A stretch of 64,000 bases of DNA from Desulfamplus sp. (GCA_015231615.1 JADGBE010000001.1:62001-126000), one strand, 5' to 3'; numbered from the stretch's first letter, positions 8,721-17,341 are shown. The notes: generated by a model not told the origin, from the sequence alone. Numbers and translations are program-made.

Positions 8721-10642
8721 TATGCTATCTCTTTTTTGATAAGTTCATTTAAAAAAATATCTGGTTCTAAAAGTGATTTTCTTGATAGAAAGAACCTGTT
8801 CTTGCCAGATTTATCACGAAGTAAATTTAGACCATTGTAAAAGTCATTATAAATTTTTGCCATAATATCTCTTGAAGTTATCTGATTGTGAATAAGCTCT
8901 TCAATAAGAAAATCAACAGCATCTTCTTCAAAAACAATGTTTAAATCATAGCTTTTATAGAAATCAATCTCAATTTTTTTGATAGATTCATAGTAGGACT
9001 TGATCTTTTGAATCGCGTTTCCAAGCTCTGTAACATGAATGCAAAAATACTCTGCAACAAGTGAACAGCGATATTGTGAAAGTGTAAGCCCATGCCGTAT
9101 AGAGAGATTTTTCCAGTTTTTAGAGATATATTCAGTGATATACTCTTTTTCTCTATCTTTAGCAATTCGATGAATCTCGTCCCAATCCCAATCTGAATTA
9201 TTTGAATATTTATCTATTATCTTTGACGATAACTTACTATTTAACATATCTACACTATTATTTTTATGCAGCGTGTCGGAATCTTTATGGCTATGTAGTA
9301 GCATAGCCTCAAGATAAATTGCTGGATTTTCAACAAGTTCTTGAGTTACAGTAAGTTTTCTTATGTCAGATGATGGCAGATGCTCTTCAAAGTGTATTAA
9401 AGTATCCTCTACAGCACTTACAAGCCCTCTTGCCCCTGTATTTTCACTAAATGCTTTAGTTGCAAACATTTTTAGGGCTTCATCTGTAAATACTATGTCA
9501 ATTCCGTAGGAGTTAAAATCAAGGCGTTTTCCAAGAATGACGGGATTGTTGGGCATTCGTAATATTGAATAGAGATCATCTTCAGAGAGTTTTTCAAGCA
9601 CACATCTAACAGGCAACCTTCCAATAAATTCAGATTCAAATCCAAACTCTACCAAATCTTCAGCTTTAAGATGCTTTAGAATCTCTGAATCATCTTTATA
9701 AGTTGTTAGAGTTGAGCCAAATCCAATTGATTGCTTTGAGATTCGTTTAGAGACAATTTGAGCAAGATCACCAAAAGCACCACTGACAATAAACAAAATA
9801 TTCGCGGTATTGATACGACGTTTAGTCCGTTTGCCTGTTTTGTGATAATTTTCAAGCTCCTGCATCATCGATATTGGGTCATGAGGAACTTTAAGATCAA
9901 TGTCAGTCTCTTCCATTGGTTTTAATAAGGCACGTTGAACACCAGTGCGAGAGACATCAGCTCCTCTGAAATTTTGGCTTGCGGCAATTTTGTCAATCTC
10001 ATCAATATAGACAATGCCATATTGGGCAAGCTCAATATCGTCATTTGCCTCTTTTACAAGGTCTCTGATAATATCTTCAACATCACCACCAACATAACCT
10101 GTTTCAGAAAATTTTGTGGCATCAGCTTTGACAAACGGCACACCAATTTTCTTTGCAATAAGTTTAATGATATAGGTTTTGCCAACGCCAGTTGGTCCAA
10201 GCATCAAGATATTGGATTTAATACTGCCTGTAATGCCAGTAGTTCTAAGATTATTATTTTTGCGATTATCGTTGGCACCATCATCAATGTGATGCCTGCT
10301 ATTATCAATATTGACAGTATCATCACTATCAAATTCAAAAATTGATTCAAGGTGTTTTATCCGATTGAAATGGGTGCATATTTTTGTAGAGAGAACGGAT
10401 TTGGCTCTGTTTTGCCTGACAATATATTGGTTAAGATATGATACAAGCTCAATAGGCTTAATGTCAAAATTAATAAACCGCCTTTTTTCTCCAGATGAAT
10501 CTTTGCCCATAATCGCAGATTGTTTCGGCATTATTGATGGTGAAATTATCTTAACATTGCCACCGAATTTTTTACTGAGAAACTCGCTAATCTCTTTCTC
10601 TATCTTTTGTGGATCAGGTAGGTTTTGATTTTCTTCATTCAT
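8720..10642 (-). CDS. ClpX-like AAA+ unfoldase with a unique C-terminal domain
   Basis: A 640-residue AAA+ protein. The ClpX core is clear: an ExxxYLNQYIV-type start at about residue 65, Walker A GPTGVGKT (149-156), pore loop GYVG (182-185), Walker B VYIDEID (211-217), a DVSRTGVQRALL segment, an IGF tripeptide (306-308) matching the ClpP-docking loop, and sensor-2 TGARGL near 403. It lacks the four-Cys zinc-binding domain of true ClpX. It adds about 190 residues at the C-terminus (roughly 450-640) that I do not recognise. A short Asn/Asp-rich insert lies at about 105-133. It is the first gene of the unit that continues with ahbC, hemB and ahbD, with a TAATG overlap. Inferred: an ATP-driven unfoldase, perhaps partnering ClpP, with unknown substrates. 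Confidence 0.82.
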   Translation of the reverse strand: MNEENQNLPDPQKIEKEISEFLSKKFGGNVKIISPSIMPKQSAIMGKDSSGEKRRFINFDIKPIELVSYLNQYIVRQNRAKSVLSTKICTHFNRIKHLESIFEFDSDDTVNIDNSRHHIDDGANDNRKNNNLRTTGITGSIKSNILMLGPTGVGKTYIIKLIAKKIGVPFVKADATKFSETGYVGGDVEDIIRDLVKEANDDIELAQYGIVYIDEIDKIAASQNFRGADVSRTGVQRALLKPMEETDIDLKVPHDPISMMQELENYHKTGKRTKRRINTANILFIVSGAFGDLAQIVSKRISKQSIGFGSTLTTYKDDSEILKHLKAEDLVEFGFESEFIGRLPVRCVLEKLSEDDLYSILRMPNNPVILGKRLDFNSYGIDIVFTDEALKMFATKAFSENTGARGLVSAVEDTLIHFEEHLPSSDIRKLTVTQELVENPAIYLEAMLLHSHKDSDTLHKNNSVDMLNSKLSSKIIDKYSNNSDWDWDEIHRIAKDREKEYITEYISKNWKNLSIRHGLTLSQYRCSLVAEYFCIHVTELGNAIQKIKSYYESIKKIEIDFYKSYDLNIVFEEDAVDFLIEELIHNQITSRDIMAKIYNDFYNGLNLLRDKSGKNRFFLSRKSLLEPDIFLNELIKKEIA

Positions 10643-10683
10643 AGTTTTTCACTGTAATATTTACTATCAATTATAAGCACATT

Positions 10684-10750
10684 TAGAACATAAGTAGAGA
10701 CGCACGCCGTGCATCTCTACAATCTAAGATTGGATTGAAATTCCTGAGCA
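10684..10750. repeat. Dispersed 68-bp repeat, copy 1
   Basis: The sequence from TAGAACATAAG to TTCCTGAGCA matches, in opposite orientation, the element at 17274-17341. It contains a 27-bp near-palindrome at 10694-10720 (GTAGAGACGCACG against its complement). It lies between the ClpX-like gene and the small Cys protein. No ORF is carried, so it resembles a REP or MITE remnant. Confidence 0.85.
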
Positions 10751-10796
10751 ATAAAATAATTCTATCTAAACTTAGAACACCTATTTGTAAATCAAA

Positions 10797-10985
10797 TTAA
10801 ATCGTCTTTGCTTTCTTTTCAAATAATAGACAATGTTTTCCCGTAGCATTTAAAACAGCAATTGATGGCATATACTTTCCTTTAAAACCCATTGCTTTAC
10901 AACCATAAGGATTCTTAGTATCCCAAGTAATATAATAATGGATACATTCACGGCAGTTGATCTTTATATGCTCTGTTTTTTGCAT
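10797..10985 (-). CDS. Small conserved Cys protein, probable metal-binding
   Basis: A 62-residue protein with CRECIHYYITWD near the start, then YGCKAMGFKGKYMPS, and a final Cys in KHCLLFEKK. The pattern of four cysteines (CxxC, then C, then C) with the WD and PSI motifs is one I recall as a widespread uncharacterised family of small proteins. Some of these carry an unconvincing uracil-DNA-glycosylase label. Zinc or iron binding by the four cysteines is likely but inferred. No strong ribosome site is visible before the ATG. It lies alone between a repeat and the tRNA-Leu terminator. Confidence 0.7.
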   Translation of the reverse strand: MQKTEHIKINCRECIHYYITWDTKNPYGCKAMGFKGKYMPSIAVLNATGKHCLLFEKKAKTI

Positions 10986-11065
10986 GGTGTTGTTGTGTTT
11001 CTATATCAAATAATGAAGGTATATGGGAAAATTGTTTTAATGGCATAGAAAAAAATCACATAACA

Positions 11066-11102
11066 AAAAGAGCCACAAACATTAAATGTAAGTGGCTCTT
11101 TT
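11066..11102 (-). terminator. Intrinsic terminator after tRNA-Leu
   Basis: A perfect ten-base stem, AAAGAGCCAC with GTGGCTCTTT, around a 15-base loop. On the minus strand it is followed by a T-run. It lies just downstream of the tRNA-Leu gene on the same strand and probably ends the tpiA-secG-tRNA unit. Confidence 0.85.
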
Positions 11103-11109
11103 AAATATT

Positions 11110-11194
11110 TGGTGCCGAAGAGGAGACTTGAACTCCTACGGGTCGCCCCACACGCCCCTCAAGCGTGCGTGTCTACCAATTCCACCACTTCGGC
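11110..11194 (-). tRNA. tRNA-Leu (anticodon GAG)
   Basis: An 85-base gene on the minus strand. The acceptor stem GCCGAAG pairs perfectly with CTTCGGC, followed by discriminator A and an encoded CCA. The anticodon arm CACGC-TTGAGGG-GCGTG gives anticodon GAG. The long variable arm (TGGGGCGACCCGTA) is as expected for Leu. The T arm GGAGTTCAAGTCTCC is intact. It follows secG closely on the same strand and reads CUC/CUU codons. Confidence 0.97.
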
Positions 11195-11214
11195 TGATAA
11201 CTAAATTATAATTT

Positions 11215-11595
11215 CTACTTCTTTTCTTTTATTGGTTCTTCTTTTGTTGCGTTCGTTGTAGTAGTTTTGTTCTCATCCGTTGATGTTTTATTAGCATCAG
11301 TAGATTGAACATCTTTTTTCGCCTCAACAGCTGCTTTTGTCTCCGGCATAATTGTCTGACTTGATTTATGACCAGATGTATATGCCATAGTTAAAGATGT
11401 TAGCATGAAAACAACAGCAACAACAGTAGTGATTTTACTCAACGCTGTAGCAGGTCCTGCCCCACCAAATAAAGATTGACCAGAAGCAGAGCCAAATGAT
11501 GCCCCCATATCTGAACCTTTTCCTGTTTGAAGAAGGACTATCAGAATAAGAAGAATGCAAGATACTATATGTATAAAAAGGATTATGGTTGCCAT
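11215..11595 (-). CDS. secG: Preprotein translocase subunit SecG
   Basis: The small inner-membrane subunit of SecYEG, which assists SecA-driven export. Two membrane helices (about residues 3-22 and 53-70) bracket the signature [18 protein letters not shown] and [16 protein letters not shown]. The C-terminal 45 residues form a Lys/Thr/Glu-rich hydrophilic tail. At 126 residues it is slightly long because of that tail. It lies 49 bases after tpiA on the same strand, a common bacterial pairing, and just before tRNA-Leu. Confidence 0.95.
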   Translation of the reverse strand: MATIILFIHIVSCILLILIVLLQTGKGSDMGASFGSASGQSLFGGAGPATALSKITTVVAVVFMLTSLTMAYTSGHKSSQTIMPETKAAVEAKKDVQSTDANKTSTDENKTTTTNATKEEPIKEKK

Positions 11596-11644
11596 AGACT
11601 CATTTAGTTCTGTTATTTTTAATATAACTCTATTATAAATTCTA

Positions 11645-12418
11645 TTATTTATTAAAATTTACAATTTTAATAAAATTATCCGCATCAAGACTTGCACCAC
11701 CAACTAACGCACCATCTACATTCTGATGACTCATTAATTCTGAAATATTATCAGGTTTTACAGAGCCACCATAAAGAATTCGCATATTTTCTGCAAGACT
11801 GAAGTCAAACATCTTTCCAATTTTTGACCTTATATATTTATGAACTTCCTCTGCTTGTTCAGGCGTTGCTGTATTTCCAGTACCAATTGCCCACACTGGC
11901 TCATAAGCAATAACAAGAGTTGCAAGCTCGTCAGAACGAAAGCCTTTTAACCCATTTTCAATTTGTTTGTCAAGCACATAAAGGGTTTTTTCTTCCTTTT
12001 TTTCAGTCTCTGTTTCACCAATGCACATTATAGGAAATATATTTGATTCAACAGATGCTCTTACTTTACGGCAAATATCTTCATCTGTTTCACCAAAGTA
12101 TTGTCTTCTCTCGGAATGACCTATAATTACATAACGTACTCCCGCACTTTTAAGCATATTAGCAGAAATCTCTCCTGTATATGCCCCCTCTTTTTTATAA
12201 AAGAGATTCTGTGCCCCAACATCTACACGGCTATTTATATTTCTAAGGCTTTCACTAACAAGGGCAATTGATGTAAAAGGGGGAGCTATCATTATATCTA
12301 TATGAGTAATCTTTTGAGCAAGCTCTGCGAGTCGCTTTGCTGTTTCAACTGCTTCCGAGCATGTTTTAAACATCTTCCAGTTACCAGCAATTAATGGAGT
12401 TCTTTTCATCTTAGACAT
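11645..12418 (-). CDS. tpiA: Triosephosphate isomerase
   Basis: Interconverts dihydroxyacetone phosphate and glyceraldehyde 3-phosphate. Family landmarks are the AGNWKM N-terminus with the substrate lysine, the catalytic His in IGHSERR, the catalytic Glu in AYEPVWAIGTG at the start of the flexible loop, and the phosphate-binding GGSVKPDN. The length of 257 residues is normal. ATG at 12418 or the second Met three codons later could be the start. It lies downstream of EIIA-Man and upstream of secG on one strand. Confidence 0.97.
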   Translation of the reverse strand: MSKMKRTPLIAGNWKMFKTCSEAVETAKRLAELAQKITHIDIMIAPPFTSIALVSESLRNINSRVDVGAQNLFYKKEGAYTGEISANMLKSAGVRYVIIGHSERRQYFGETDEDICRKVRASVESNIFPIMCIGETETEKKEEKTLYVLDKQIENGLKGFRSDELATLVIAYEPVWAIGTGNTATPEQAEEVHKYIRSKIGKMFDFSLAENMRILYGGSVKPDNISELMSHQNVDGALVGGASLDADNFIKIVNFNK

Positions 12419-12442
12419 CCTTAAATGTTATATAAATATATC

Positions 12443-12856
12443 TTATTCTCTCTTTTCGCCTCTAAGTATTCCACTTGCAAGTGATATACTCTTCTTGCCT
12501 TCCATAACAATATGCTTTACAGCCTTTGCTACATCCATTTTTTCTCTTATGCCTATAGCCTTTACTAACATTGGTAGATTTACGCTTGAGATAACCTCAA
12601 TAAAACCCTCTTCAAGAAACGAACAGCTTAAATTATGTGGAGTGCCACCAAACATATCTGTAAAAATGATCACTCCTTTATCTCCTTGAACTCGTTTTAT
12701 GCCTTTTTTTATTTTATTACGGAGAACTTCAGGGGAATCTTTAATATCAACTGAAACAAAAAAAATATTTTCTATCTTCTCATCAGAGGTAAGTTCAACC
12801 GCGTCAATCAATGCTTGTCCAAGATTAGCATGAGTTATAATTAAAATACCCGTCAT
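12443..12856 (-). CDS. PTS EIIA component, mannose-family
   Basis: A 137-residue protein of the EIIA-Man fold. The phosphorylatable His is in THANLG near residue 9, and the conserved IIFTDMFGGTPHNLS loop follows. No EIIB, EIIC or EIID genes are nearby. Instead it follows rapZ and ptsN, so it most likely belongs to a regulatory phosphorelay rather than to sugar uptake. HPr and enzyme I are not in the window. The start ATG at 12856 lies 57 bases after the rapZ stop. Confidence 0.88.
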   Translation of the reverse strand: MTGILIITHANLGQALIDAVELTSDEKIENIFFVSVDIKDSPEVLRNKIKKGIKRVQGDKGVIIFTDMFGGTPHNLSCSFLEEGFIEVISSVNLPMLVKAIGIREKMDVAKAVKHIVMEGKKSISLASGILRGEKRE

Positions 12857-12913
12857 TATTTTATTAAATTCCTAATTTTAAATCATTACTTTATGATTTT
12901 AAATATTTCGTAG

Positions 12914-13798
12914 TTACGATTCTGCCAAATCTCTGTCAATATCTCTGTGTATAATTCCAGCTTTAATACCCATGTTGTTAAAATGTTCAAATATTTTTCT
13001 CGCAATGGCAACACTTCTATGTCGCCCACCTGTGCAACCTACAGCAATTGTTAAGTAGGCTTTACCCTCTTTTTGGTAAAGTGGAAATAGATAGTCAAGA
13101 AGATCAAGGTATTTAGCAAGAAAGATATTTGTCTCATTTAGTAATAGGACAAAATTCTTCACATCATCTGATTCACCGTCCTGATTTTTCAAAGAGGGAA
13201 TAAAAAAAGGATTGGAGAGAAATCGCATATCAATGACAAGATCAGCATCAGGTGGGACTCCATATTTAAAGCCAAATGAGACGATGTTAGTTTTCATTGA
13301 TATGTGTTTTTTAGAATCTTTACCAAAAGCAATCGCTATAATCTCTGCTTTAAGGCGATGTGGACTATATGTTGATGTGTCAATAATTATCTCTGAACTA
13401 TTTTTAATAACAAACATCTCTTTTTTTTCTGAAAAGATGCTTTCCGTAAGGCTTGCGTTATGGGATATTGGGTGGTGTCTTCGTGTCTGGCTAAATCTTT
13501 TTATTAATGTAGTTTCATCAGCATCAAGAAAAATAGTTACAGGGTTAAATCCACGCTCTCTTAGAACCTCAATAGTTACAGAATATTGATTTACAAACTC
13601 CTTTTCTCTCATATCCATAACAAAGGCAAAACCTTTGATTTTAGGGTCGTTTTTTAAGGGAAGATCAAGAAATTTAGGCAAAAGAGCCATGGGCATGTTA
13701 TCTACACAGTAGAATCCACCATCTTCAAATGCTGCCATAGAAGTAGTTTTACCTGAACCCGATATTCCTGTAATAATAAATATTTTTTGATGTTTCAT
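12914..13798 (-). CDS. rapZ: RapZ/YvcJ-family nucleotide-binding protein
   Basis: A P-loop protein of 294 residues. It has the N-terminal GISGSGKT Walker A motif, GGFYCVDNMP, and the C-terminal VGCTGGRHRSV motif typical of RapZ. In enterobacteria RapZ delivers small RNAs to RNase E and so controls amino-sugar synthesis. Outside that group its role is mostly inferred, so the RNA adaptor function is uncertain here. It sits between ptsN and EIIA-Man, as in many proteobacteria where rpoN, hpf, ptsN and rapZ cluster. Confidence 0.93.
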   Translation of the reverse strand: MKHQKIFIITGISGSGKTTSMAAFEDGGFYCVDNMPMALLPKFLDLPLKNDPKIKGFAFVMDMREKEFVNQYSVTIEVLRERGFNPVTIFLDADETTLIKRFSQTRRHHPISHNASLTESIFSEKKEMFVIKNSSEIIIDTSTYSPHRLKAEIIAIAFGKDSKKHISMKTNIVSFGFKYGVPPDADLVIDMRFLSNPFFIPSLKNQDGESDDVKNFVLLLNETNIFLAKYLDLLDYLFPLYQKEGKAYLTIAVGCTGGRHRSVAIARKIFEHFNNMGIKAGIIHRDIDRDLAES

Positions 13799-13858
13799 CT
13801 TTTATTATTCACTAAAAATTTTCCCTAAATTAAGCTGATATAGATAAATAATAATAAG

Positions 13859-14317
13859 CTAAAACTCTTCATCAATAGAGTTAATAATCTGTTGTAACTC
13901 TTCAATAGATTCAGATTTTAAGAGACTTTCCTTAAAATGGCTCTGCTTTAGGAGTCTTGAAATATAGGCAAGGACACTTAGATGAACTCCTGTAGAGTTT
14001 GAAGGTATTATTAGAAGAAAGAAAATATGGACGGGTCTATTGTCTAACGAGTCAAATTCAATTCCTTCACGACTTAACCCAAATCCAACAACAATTGAGG
14101 TTATATTAGCAAGTTTACCATGTGGTATTGCAATTCCGCCTCCAACTCCTGTGCTACCAAGCTGCTCTCGCTCAAGAAGAATTTTTACAATATCTTGTGT
14201 TGCTGTTCCTGTTCTCATTGAAACAGCGTTAGCAAGCTCTTCAAGAACACATTTTTTATCTTTTGATTGTAAATCTGCAATTATTGAATCTTTATCAAGA
14301 ATATCTGATAGTTTCAT
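13859..14317 (-). CDS. ptsN: PTS IIA-like nitrogen regulatory protein PtsN
   Basis: A 152-residue EIIA-Ntr protein. The phosphorylation site His is in GGIAIPHGKL near residue 65, preceded by REQLGSTGVG. It belongs to the nitrogen PTS, which adjusts potassium transport, nitrogen metabolism and other processes by protein contact. It lies downstream of hpf and upstream of rapZ. A palindromic repeat sits in the gap to hpf, which could separate or stabilise transcripts. Confidence 0.93.
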   Translation of the reverse strand: MKLSDILDKDSIIADLQSKDKKCVLEELANAVSMRTGTATQDIVKILLEREQLGSTGVGGGIAIPHGKLANITSIVVGFGLSREGIEFDSLDNRPVHIFFLLIIPSNSTGVHLSVLAYISRLLKQSHFKESLLKSESIEELQQIINSIDEEF

Positions 14318-14343
14318 TAAATTTATTAGCCTTCATATTTGAT

Positions 14344-14375
14344 AGATTTGACAACTTTAAAAAGTTGTCAAATCT
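14344..14375. repeat. 32-bp palindrome, copy 2 of a four-copy family
   Basis: Arms AGATTTGACAACTTT and AAAGTTGTCAAATCT around a two-base centre. It lies in the gap between hpf and ptsN. No T-run follows on the minus strand, so it is less convincing as a terminator than copy 1. Confidence 0.85.
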
Positions 14376-14393
14376 ATGTCAAAATTAAATCTC

Positions 14394-14933
14394 TTACTGA
14401 GGTTGAATAAGCCCTATATTTCCATCACTTCTCTTGTAAAGAACATTTAGGCGTTCAGTTCGTGAGTTGTTAAAGACAAAAAAACTCTCTTTACTTGAAT
14501 TTAACTCAATTACTGCGTCATCAATATCCATTGGTTTGTAGTCAAGAGTCTCCATAACTATGTTATAGGATTTTTTTTTTTCGGCTTCAGACCCAGCATC
14601 TTCTAAATCAATTTCATCATTTTTAATTGTCTCTTTACCACCTGACATGTGGTTTTTCTGTTTCTCTTTATGTTTTGTAATCTGTGATTTTATCTTATCC
14701 ATTAATGTATCTATTGAGGAGTACATATTTTCAGATTCCTCTTTTGCATGAATCTTTAATTTGTCACAGATAAGGGTTATTTCAGCAATGTGTCTTATCT
14801 TTTCAACTGACAATACAACATTCGCCTCGGCAGGAGCATCCAACATCTTGTCAAATCGGTCTAATTTTTTCTGAACATAGGATTTGAGAGCATCGGAAGG
14901 ATCGATCTTTTTAAAAGTTACTGATGTTTGCAT
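14394..14933 (-). CDS. hpf: Ribosome hibernation promoting factor, long form
   Basis: A 179-residue protein with the S30AE/YfiA N-terminal domain (residues 1-95). A charged linker follows, then the C-terminal dimerisation domain (about 122-175, with YKPMDIDDAVIEL and FFVFNNSRTERLNVLYKR). Long HPF alone joins 70S ribosomes into 100S dimers in stationary or starved cells. The ATG at 14933 has a strong AGGGGG site. It lies 12 bases after rpoN in the classic sigma-54 neighbourhood. Confidence 0.95.
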   Translation of the reverse strand: MQTSVTFKKIDPSDALKSYVQKKLDRFDKMLDAPAEANVVLSVEKIRHIAEITLICDKLKIHAKEESENMYSSIDTLMDKIKSQITKHKEKQKNHMSGGKETIKNDEIDLEDAGSEAEKKKSYNIVMETLDYKPMDIDDAVIELNSSKESFFVFNNSRTERLNVLYKRSDGNIGLIQPQ

Positions 14934-14945
14934 AAAAACCCCCTT

Positions 14946-16397
14946 TTAAAGTTGTTTTCGTTTAACGGAAGGCAGAATATGTAGCATTTCCCGATATTTT
15001 GCAACTGTTCTTCGGGCAATGTCAATATTTGCCTTTGCCAATAGTTCTGTTATTTCCTGATCACTCAAGGGATTGGCTGGATCTTCATGCTCAATAAGAG
15101 ATTTTATCTTCTCTTTAACACTTTCAGATGCCATTGAATCACCATTGGTGCGTTTAATGGAGCTGTTGAAAAAATATTTAAGTTCAAAAAGCCCCTGTGG
15201 AGTATAGGCATATTTATTAGTTGTAACCCTACTGATGGTAGATTCGTGCATATTTATATCTTCTGCCACATCTTTAAGGATCATAGGTTTTAAATAAGCC
15301 ACCCCTTTTTCAAAAAATTCTCTCTGGAATTTAATGATACTTTCCATGACAGCGTAGATTGTCTTCTGACGCTGATGAATACTTTTTATAAGCCATGACG
15401 CGGATTGCATTTTATCATTAAGATAGCTTTTGGTCTCTTTAGAGAGAGGCTTCCCATTAGAGACTGAATCTCTGTAAAGTCGGTTAATTCGCAATTTGGG
15501 TAGTCCATCATCATTCATCATTATTTTAAAATCATCACCATCTTTATAAACATGGATATCTGGAATAATGTAGTGAGGCTCTTCTGTGGTAAATTGTCTC
15601 CCGGGTTTAGGCTCTAAATACTTAATTACATTTACTGCCGCAATAACTCTTTCTACTGAGATATTAAGAAGAGTTGCAATTTTTTTGTAATTTTTATTCT
15701 CAAGATTTTTAATATGTGATGTTATAATCTCTACAAGAATAGGATCGTTTATACCAAGCATTTTAAGTTGTATTAACAATGTCTCTTGAAGAGTTCTTGC
15801 ACAAACACCTGGCGGATCAAAATTTTGCATAATGTTCAATAGGTTATCAACAGCCTCCTCAGAGAAACCTCCTATCTGAGCAATCTCTTGAACAGAGGAA
15901 CAAAGATACCCATCAACATTTAGATTACCAATAATTAAGCGACCAATCTGCTCATCCTCTTTTGTTGGTCCATACATCAAGAGTTGCCACTGAAGATGCT
16001 CCTCAAGAGTCTCTTTTGAAGTTGTAAATGCTTCATAGTTGGGAGACTCCTGTGAATCGTCCTTTTCAGTATGCACTCTTCCTGTAGAGCTATATTCATG
16101 GATATAGTTTTCCCAATCAATATCATTACCAACTTTCTCTTCAATTCTAACCTCTTTTGTAGAGTTATCAAAAATCACATCTTCATGGTTGTCGTTTATA
16201 TTACCAAATAGCTCTAACTCTTCAGAGGGAGTATCTGTAAGAACCTCTTCTAATGCTGGATTCTCCTCAATCTCCTGCTGAATCACCCCAGCAAGCTCAA
16301 GCCTTGAAAGCTGCAGAAGTTTAATTGCCTGCTGCAACTGAGGCGTCATAATTAATTGTTGGGTCAATGTTAGATTTTGTTGTAATCCAAGTGTCAT
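14946..16397 (-). CDS. rpoN: RNA polymerase sigma-54 factor
   Basis: A 483-residue sigma-54. The N-terminal activator region is rich in Gln and Leu (LTLTQQLIMTPQLQQAIKLL). An acidic region II follows at about 45-110, then the core-binding domain. A helix-turn-helix with HESTISRVT recognises the -12 element, and the C-terminal RpoN box reads ARRTVAKYREML. It directs transcription that depends on enhancer-binding proteins. It is followed closely by hpf and preceded by lptB. Confidence 0.97.
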   Translation of the reverse strand: MTLGLQQNLTLTQQLIMTPQLQQAIKLLQLSRLELAGVIQQEIEENPALEEVLTDTPSEELELFGNINDNHEDVIFDNSTKEVRIEEKVGNDIDWENYIHEYSSTGRVHTEKDDSQESPNYEAFTTSKETLEEHLQWQLLMYGPTKEDEQIGRLIIGNLNVDGYLCSSVQEIAQIGGFSEEAVDNLLNIMQNFDPPGVCARTLQETLLIQLKMLGINDPILVEIITSHIKNLENKNYKKIATLLNISVERVIAAVNVIKYLEPKPGRQFTTEEPHYIIPDIHVYKDGDDFKIMMNDDGLPKLRINRLYRDSVSNGKPLSKETKSYLNDKMQSASWLIKSIHQRQKTIYAVMESIIKFQREFFEKGVAYLKPMILKDVAEDINMHESTISRVTTNKYAYTPQGLFELKYFFNSSIKRTNGDSMASESVKEKIKSLIEHEDPANPLSDQEITELLAKANIDIARRTVAKYREMLHILPSVKRKQL

Positions 16398-16465
16398 ATC
16401 AATCCAAATATCATATCAGATTTCGTTATATTCTAAGTTGTTATTCTAATGGTTTAAATCAATTA

Positions 16466-17206
16466 TCAAAGTTTAAAATCATTGCCCAAATAGATTTGTC
16501 TTGCCAATTTGCTTGATGTTATCGCCTCGGGAGTTCCTGATTCAACAACTTTGCCTTGATTCATAATATATGCTCTGCTGCAAACACCAAGTGTCTCCCT
16601 AACATTATGATCTGAAATAAGAATTCCAATACCTTTGCCTGTTAGTTGCTTAATTATACTTTGAATATCAGCAACAGCTAAAGGATCAATCCCAGCAAAA
16701 GGTTCGTCTAAAAGAATGAACATTGGATCAGTTGCAAGCACTCTTGCAATTTCAAGTCTGCGTCTCTCTCCGCCTGAAAGAACGGTAGCTTTCTGGTTTG
16801 CAAGCCTTAAAATACCAAGCTCTTGCATCAATGAATCTGCCTTTAAATTTATATCACTTATTCTACCTGCTACTCTATCAGGTAATAGCTCTAAAATTGC
16901 GGTGATATTTTGCCTAACTGTAAGTTTTCTAAATATTGATGCCTCTTGGGGAAGGTAACCTATCCCTTTTCTTGCTCTCATATACATTGGATAGTCTGTT
17001 ATGGACTCTTGGTCAAGCAAAACATCACCTTTATCTGGTTTTATCATTCCAACTGCCATATAAAAAGTAGTTGTTTTACCCGCCCCATTTGGACCAAGAA
17101 GTCCTGTAACTTCACTTTGCTCAATCTCAATATCAACCCCATCAACCACAGTTCGGCTATTATATACTTTTACAAGTTTTTTTAATTTAAGAGTTGTCAT
17201 AGGCAT
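16466..17206 (-). CDS. lptB: LPS export ABC transporter ATPase LptB
   Basis: A 246-residue cytoplasmic ATPase that powers LPS extraction by LptFG. Visible are Walker A GPNGAGKTTTFY, the Q-loop in YLPQEASIFRKLT, signature LSGGERRRLEIARVLA, Walker B FILLDEPFAGIDP and the switch His in ISDHNVRETL. The YLPQEASIF sequence is characteristic of LptB. ATG at 17206 or 17200 could be the start. It lies between lptA and rpoN, and the gap to lptA carries a dispersed repeat. Confidence 0.96.
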   Translation of the reverse strand: MPMTTLKLKKLVKVYNSRTVVDGVDIEIEQSEVTGLLGPNGAGKTTTFYMAVGMIKPDKGDVLLDQESITDYPMYMRARKGIGYLPQEASIFRKLTVRQNITAILELLPDRVAGRISDINLKADSLMQELGILRLANQKATVLSGGERRRLEIARVLATDPMFILLDEPFAGIDPLAVADIQSIIKQLTGKGIGILISDHNVRETLGVCSRAYIMNQGKVVESGTPEAITSSKLARQIYLGNDFKL

Positions 17207-17273
17207 TTTTATTAAGAATCATCGTATAAATTTAACTATTTAAGTTATATGAGTTTTTATTTTATTTGCTCTT

Positions 17274-17341
17274 TGCTCAGGAATTTCAATCCAATCTTAA
17301 ATTGTAGAGACGCACGGCCGTGCGTCTCTACTTATGTTCTA
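17274..17341. repeat. Dispersed 68-bp repeat, copy 2
   Basis: Inverted relative to copy 1 at 10684-10750 and nearly identical to it. It contains a perfect 28-base palindrome at 17304-17331 with core GCACGGCCGTGC. It lies inside the lptA-lptB gap, so it could form an RNA hairpin within the operon transcript. Confidence 0.88.

Noticed and set aside
9935-10345. Plus-strand frame of 136 codons within the ClpX-like gene
   Set aside because: Shadow of the AAA+ coding sequence; no motif, start signal or conservation clue.
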